The notes beneath the pieces were generated by a model. It was not told the origin of the DNA. It saw nothing but the letters and a program-made list of their open reading frames with translations, and did no database searches. Of a stretch of DNA of 64,000 nt, positions 60,307 to 64,000 are shown piece by piece. The stretch's first letter is position 1; every line of letters starts with the position of its first letter. Position numbers and translations under genes: made by a program. The stretch is taken from contig CAZBBA010000008.1 in NCBI GenBank assembly GCA_964490015.1, positions 20,114 through 84,113 of the forward strand. The letters are read 5' to 3'. The stretch comes from Perlabentimonas sp964490015 (GTDB taxonomy: Bacteria > Bacteroidota > Bacteroidia > Bacteroidales > Tenuifilaceae).

Positions 60307-61009
60307 TATTTCGCATATTTCGGAGAACTCTTTGCTGATAAGATCGCATATACTGCGTTGGCGATGAAACGTTTCGTCGCAATGGGCTGGGTAGAACCGT
60401 GGTAAGCATTGCTGCCTGATTGCGGGTTAAATCTTTGGCTTTTTTCCTATAGAAATGGTTCGATGCAGCCTCTACACCATAAATTGCAGGCCCAAACTCG
60501 GCAATGTTTAAGTAAACTTCCATAATTCTCTGCTTACTCCAAAATGTTTCGATTAGTAAGGTAAACCCTGCTTCCAGTACTTTTCGTGTTATGGTTCGAC
60601 CATGCCAAAGAAAAACATTTTTGGCTACCTGCATGCTTATTGTGCTTGCACCGCGAGCGCGTTTTCCCATTTGGAATTCATTCCGTGCCTGCTGAATAGA
60701 TTTGAAATCGAATCCCCAGTGTTCCATAAATAAGTTATCCTCTGCAGCCACAACCGCTAGAGCCATGCTCGTTGCAATTGAATCGATTGACACCCAATCG
60801 TGTTGAACGGGTTTGAACTTGGTTTTCTCGCCCATAAAATACCTATCAACCATAAGCCAAGTAGATGGGGGATTTACCCAGCAATACACAATAACCAGCA
60901 ATAATACGCTAACCACAGCCGCTATAAGCATTAGGCTTAAACCCGATAGGAGCCAGCGACCTATGTCCTCTCGTTGCTTTGGGCAGTAATCGTATTTGCA
61001 GGTTTTCAA
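60272..61009 (-). CDS. mtgA: monofunctional biosynthetic peptidoglycan transglycosylase
   Basis: This 245-residue inner-membrane glycosyltransferase (GT51) polymerises lipid II into glycan strands. It has one membrane helix (about residues 22-48) and the GT51 motifs AAEDNLFMEHWGFD (catalytic Glu), GKRARGASTISMQVAKNVFL, KQRIMEVYLNIAEFG and VEAASNHFYRKKA. Length suits MtgA, and no transpeptidase domain follows. It is the first gene of a pair with the TPR protein, which it overlaps by 35 bases. Confidence 0.94.
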   Translation of the reverse strand: MKTCKYDYCPKQREDIGRWLLSGLSLMLIAAVVSVLLLVIVYCWVNPPSTWLMVDRYFMGEKTKFKPVQHDWVSIDSIATSMALAVVAAEDNLFMEHWGFDFKSIQQARNEFQMGKRARGASTISMQVAKNVFLWHGRTITRKVLEAGFTLLIETFWSKQRIMEVYLNIAEFGPAIYGVEAASNHFYRKKAKDLTRNQAAMLTTVLPSPLRRNVSSPTQYMRSYQQRVLRNMRNIGEVNLSKAKK

Positions 61010-61073
61010 TGTGGATTAAATTTTTTATCTCCACAAAACTATAAATAATAATTTATGGCCAGCGTTATGCATT

Positions 61074-61098
61074 AAAAAAGCGGGAGTAAATCCCGCTT
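61074..61098 (-). terminator. intrinsic terminator of the T9SS cargo gene
   Basis: Read on the minus strand, AAGCGGGA, TTTAC, TCCCGCTT form a hairpin followed by a T run, 22 bases after the stop codon. Confidence 0.85.
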
Positions 61099-61119
61099 AA
61101 AATATGTTAATATTTGAGG

Positions 61120-63861
61120 TTACTTTTTGACTATTCGGCTAACCAACGTTTGCCCATTCTGCTTTAGCCTTACAAAGTAAACGCCCGAGGAGTACTTGGA
61201 AATATTCACAGTTGTTAAATCCTGAACATTGGATTTTGAGTTGATTATTCGGCCTGTTACATCTACAACTTCGTAGGAGAAAACTCCCTGTGCACGAATG
61301 CTAAATTCACCACTCGTTGGGTTAGGGTAGATGCTAAAGATTGTAGAAATACTATTTGCAACACTGCTTGGTTCAATCTCTAGGACGTAGGTTACTCGAA
61401 GGTTACTATTGAATATAGAAACAGTAGTGTCGATGGGTAAGAATCCGGTTTTTGATATTGCGACAGAAATTTTTTCACCAGGGATAATGTCCTCAAATAG
61501 AGCAGTACCATAGTTGTCGGTATTGAGTTCCTTTGATCCAAGTTTTACTTTTGCATCCTTAATGGCGGCACCGCCACTCATAATTTCAACCTTAACATAG
61601 TAGGTTTTAATATCGAGGGTGTCCTCAACCAAAATAGATTGGTTTAAAATTGGCTCTGTAACTTTTGTTGCTTGATCATACCCATTCTTGCTAACTGTGT
61701 ATACAATTCCATTTGTAGATGGGAGTACTCCAGAGAATTTAACTTCCCCATCTGCATTGGTGTATTTTGTCCCATAACCATTTAAGTAGACCAACACATT
61801 GTCAAGACCCTTATCGAGATGCCTTGCAGCAATTGCAAAACTCACATCGTAAGTTTGTGTTTGAGAAAGTATGATGGTGATTGTTGAATCTGAGATTAAT
61901 GCAATTGTTTCGCTAAAAGGATTATACCCATCTGCAAGTATGGAGATAGATTGATCGCCTTGAGCTAAATTGAATTCAACTATACCACTTGCAGATGAAA
62001 TTCCTGACTGGGTTCCTGCGAAAACTTCTGCATTTCCAATGGGTTCTTCATCCACATCCTCAATGTTGATTATCAGCTTGTACTCAGGTAGAAGCACAAT
62101 TTTACGGTGAATATTTGCATGGTTAATAAGCAATTCTTCCGATTGAGAAGCCAATCCCTGTTTGGTTACGGTATAGGTGTACCAGCCATTATCAAGTTCA
62201 ATTGATGCAAAACCTTCGGCATTTGTGGTCAACTCATTTTCGCCAATCTGAATACTTACGCCCTCAAGTGCAGAAACTCCATCGGATACTTCAAACGAAA
62301 GAGTAGGTGAATCAATTGGCTCCTCTAACTTAAGCCTTAAGGCTATGTTTCCGAAGGTTGGGCTGCTTATTAAATCTAGCGATCCGCTGCGAAGTCGCCA
62401 GAATTGACCATTACTTACCCTGTCGAAACCAACATGAAGTGGAGTAATGCCAATCTGTTTAACGGCTACAAAAAACTCAGCGCCAGCCGACAGGTATAGT
62501 GGATCGAATGTGTAAACTGCAGTTTCCCCAATTTCTTCATCATCGATTACAAAATCCTTCTCAAGCAGCAGCGAAAGCGTATTGTTTGTAGGGTTAACCT
62601 CATATATTTGAGCAGTAAATCCTATAGAAGCTGCTATATCGGGCCAATGAATTTCTATCCCATTAGCAACCACATCGCCATTAATAGCATACTTATTGCC
62701 AAACGGAGTATTCTGCCCGGCTGAAAAGCCTCCAGCAACACCAACCGTAGAGCAGTAATCGGTTGCCAGAGTGTTTGAACTTATGGTAAATGTGAAAATG
62801 TTTGCTTGGCTAGTTTTGCTTTTGCCTCCATCACCATCGTCACCACCATCATCTCCTCCATCATCTCCATCACCATAACTTTGATCAATAGAGTACTCGA
62901 TCTCGTATGCACCTATCTCGCTAAAGGCAGGTTTTGTGGGGAAAGTAATAAATTGAGATCCACCATTTGGAATATTAGTTGCTATGCTGTACGATGATGT
63001 AAAACCTGAAAGGTTTTCGATTTTAACCTTGGCTTCAGCACCCTCGCCATTGTAGTCGGCACCAGCATTGCTAATAAATGCATTGAGGGAGTAATCGAAA
63101 GTATTGGCCAAAGCAGTGGGAACGGTTGAGTATGCGTAGTTGTAGGGTTTGATTCTGATATCGGGCTGCGTAAAATTGCCTATTAAAACATTATCGATGG
63201 CTAGCTGAAAACCAGAGTCATCAAGATTTACATAAACAAAAGCAATTTGAATTTCCTTATCAATATATTTACTTGGAATTGGCAGAGATACAATTTCACT
63301 AAACTGATTGCTGGGTGAGTTATCTTCCCACTTTCCGATTGATTCCCAGTTTTCAACGCCAGCTTCGCTAAGCATTACGTAAAAATTAGTGCTAATCCCC
63401 TGGGCTGGATTATTAAGGTAGTAAAGCCAGAATTTAAGCGACAGGTCTTCCTCTTGAATGCTAATTGGTTTCTTGGTGATTAGCCATGTTGCATCCTTTG
63501 CCTGAAAAGAAATGGCGGCTGAGCGTTCGCCCGACTGGATGTAAGTTCCACCATTGCCGCTAAAGCTAGTTGGCCTGCAAAGAAACCAAGCAGGAGCGGG
63601 AGCGCTACTCAAATCAAAGGCTGTGGTATCGGTGCTGCGTTTAATCTCCCAGTTTTCTGGATCGATTGCAGTATCGTATCCCTCAAAATCATCGTAAAAA
63701 ATTAGCCCCTTACTTCCTGAAATATCACTAGAAAGTGATTTGAACGAATTGGAAAGGCGATAGCTGGTTTGCTTGCCAAAGGGCATGCGCTCTACCTGAG
63801 CAAGAACATTGTAAAAACTTATAAGTAGTGTGCATGCAGTAATGAGTAACTTTTTATTCAT
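61120..63861 (-). CDS. large secreted protein with T9SS type A sorting domain
   Basis: This 913-residue protein has a signal peptide (about 1-21, ending VLA), a cleaved-adhesin / choice-of-anchor-J-like jelly roll (about 50-215; GLIFYDDFEGYD, KFWLYYLNNPAQGISTNFYV), a CARDB-like region (about 225-330), an Asp/Gly stretch (about 328-345), a second jelly roll (about 355-525), three to four carboxypeptidase-regulatory-type repeats (about 530-835) and a C-terminal Por/T9SS sorting domain (about 840-913; YPNPTSGEFSIRAQG, KYSSGVYFVRLKQNGQTLV). The C-terminus directs export through the type IX system and surface attachment. No peptidase catalytic domain was seen, so it is probably an adhesin or structural protein. 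Confidence 0.92.
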   Translation of the reverse strand: MNKKLLITACTLLISFYNVLAQVERMPFGKQTSYRLSNSFKSLSSDISGSKGLIFYDDFEGYDTAIDPENWEIKRSTDTTAFDLSSAPAPAWFLCRPTSFSGNGGTYIQSGERSAAISFQAKDATWLITKKPISIQEEDLSLKFWLYYLNNPAQGISTNFYVMLSEAGVENWESIGKWEDNSPSNQFSEIVSLPIPSKYIDKEIQIAFVYVNLDDSGFQLAIDNVLIGNFTQPDIRIKPYNYAYSTVPTALANTFDYSLNAFISNAGADYNGEGAEAKVKIENLSGFTSSYSIATNIPNGGSQFITFPTKPAFSEIGAYEIEYSIDQSYGDGDDGGDDGGDDGDGGKSKTSQANIFTFTISSNTLATDYCSTVGVAGGFSAGQNTPFGNKYAINGDVVANGIEIHWPDIAASIGFTAQIYEVNPTNNTLSLLLEKDFVIDDEEIGETAVYTFDPLYLSAGAEFFVAVKQIGITPLHVGFDRVSNGQFWRLRSGSLDLISSPTFGNIALRLKLEEPIDSPTLSFEVSDGVSALEGVSIQIGENELTTNAEGFASIELDNGWYTYTVTKQGLASQSEELLINHANIHRKIVLLPEYKLIINIEDVDEEPIGNAEVFAGTQSGISSASGIVEFNLAQGDQSISILADGYNPFSETIALISDSTITIILSQTQTYDVSFAIAARHLDKGLDNVLVYLNGYGTKYTNADGEVKFSGVLPSTNGIVYTVSKNGYDQATKVTEPILNQSILVEDTLDIKTYYVKVEIMSGGAAIKDAKVKLGSKELNTDNYGTALFEDIIPGEKISVAISKTGFLPIDTTVSIFNSNLRVTYVLEIEPSSVANSISTIFSIYPNPTSGEFSIRAQGVFSYEVVDVTGRIINSKSNVQDLTTVNISKYSSGVYFVRLKQNGQTLVSRIVKK

Positions 63862-63904
63862 AACGATTGGTTTAGATGCTGCTAGTTATGCAAGATTGAT
63901 TTAA

Positions 63905-63942
63905 TGAATAGGCCAAATTGTTGGAGTCAAATGGCCTATTCA
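63905..63942. promoter_or_regulatory. inverted repeat upstream of the T9SS gene
   Basis: TGAATAGGCC and GGCCTATTCA are perfect 10-base arms around an 18-base loop, 44 bases before the T9SS start. It could be the terminator of a gene beyond the window or an operator. Confidence 0.45.
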
Positions 63943-64000
63943 AACAAAAATAGTAAACAAATTTCACTAATTAAAGCCTAATCTGGATAAGTTTTACGAG

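Noticed and set aside
1..64000. rRNA and tRNA genes, complete IS elements, prophage genes
   Set aside because: Scanning by eye found no rRNA-like stretch, no clear tRNA cloverleaf and no transposase or phage protein among the translations. A tRNA search program was not available, so a tRNA could have been missed.

Overview
The window looks like chromosome from an anaerobic member of the Bacteroidetes, probably order Bacteroidales. The evidence is a SusC-like TonB-dependent receptor, several lipoproteins with Bacteroidetes-type lipoboxes, a type IX secretion (T9SS) C-terminal sorting domain, promoters of the TTTG-N19-TAnnTTTG type and mostly weak Shine-Dalgarno sequences. Tryptophanase, a TM1266-type [FeFe]-hydrogenase regulator and an acetate kinase / phosphate butyryltransferase / butyrate kinase operon point to a fermentative life. 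I saw no rRNA, tRNA, CRISPR array, intact insertion sequence or transposase.

Layout. 1-4.8 kb: an ABC importer (ATPase cut by the window edge, permease, binding lipoprotein) diverges from a hydrogenase-type regulator and a TonB-dependent receptor. 4.9-11.5 kb: a minus-strand run of envelope genes (beta-barrel, FN3/propeller lipoprotein, M28 peptidase, DUF2339 membrane protein). 11.5-15.4 kb: tryptophanase behind a candidate leader peptide, a 138-nt nested palindrome, repeat-rich DNA and a MATE exporter. 15.7-24.4 kb: glycerol kinase and glycerol-3-phosphate dehydrogenase diverging from a GlpR/DeoR-type regulator, then sucD and a propeller-SpoIIE sensor phosphatase. 24.4-28.9 kb: a 21-nt tandem repeat with an open frame, dispersed palindromic repeats, and a GlcD-GlcF type flavo-iron-sulfur dehydrogenase.

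28.8-35.7 kb is the most unusual part. Three AT-rich genes (small membrane protein, giant PocR/8xPAS/GAF hybrid kinase, GNAT acetyltransferase) lie in one orientation, each followed by a 110-140 nt imperfect palindrome bounded by AAC...GTT. For two genes the 10 bases at the left boundary are the exact reverse complement of the 10 bases opening the palindrome after the gene. That is the geometry of integron cassettes and attC sites, but the cores do not fit canonical attC and no integrase is in view.

35.9-42.5 kb: a PEGA/SUMF1 protein, ackA-ptb-buk, an exported SagB-type nitroreductase lipoprotein and a tetrapyrrole-methylase-family methyltransferase. 42.5-50.4 kb: four tandem FKBP-type lipoproteins with an NrnA-like DHH phosphoesterase, then conserved housekeeping genes (ndk, a DUF721 gene, recF, a TPR protein, ribH). 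50.4-64 kb: an ABCG-like exporter with two companion exported proteins, a sodium/solute symporter, a second MATE exporter, a TPR protein overlapping mtgA, and a large T9SS cargo protein.

Domain and motif calls come from reading the translations by eye. No database search or folding program was run, so family names are recognitions and domain limits are approximate.
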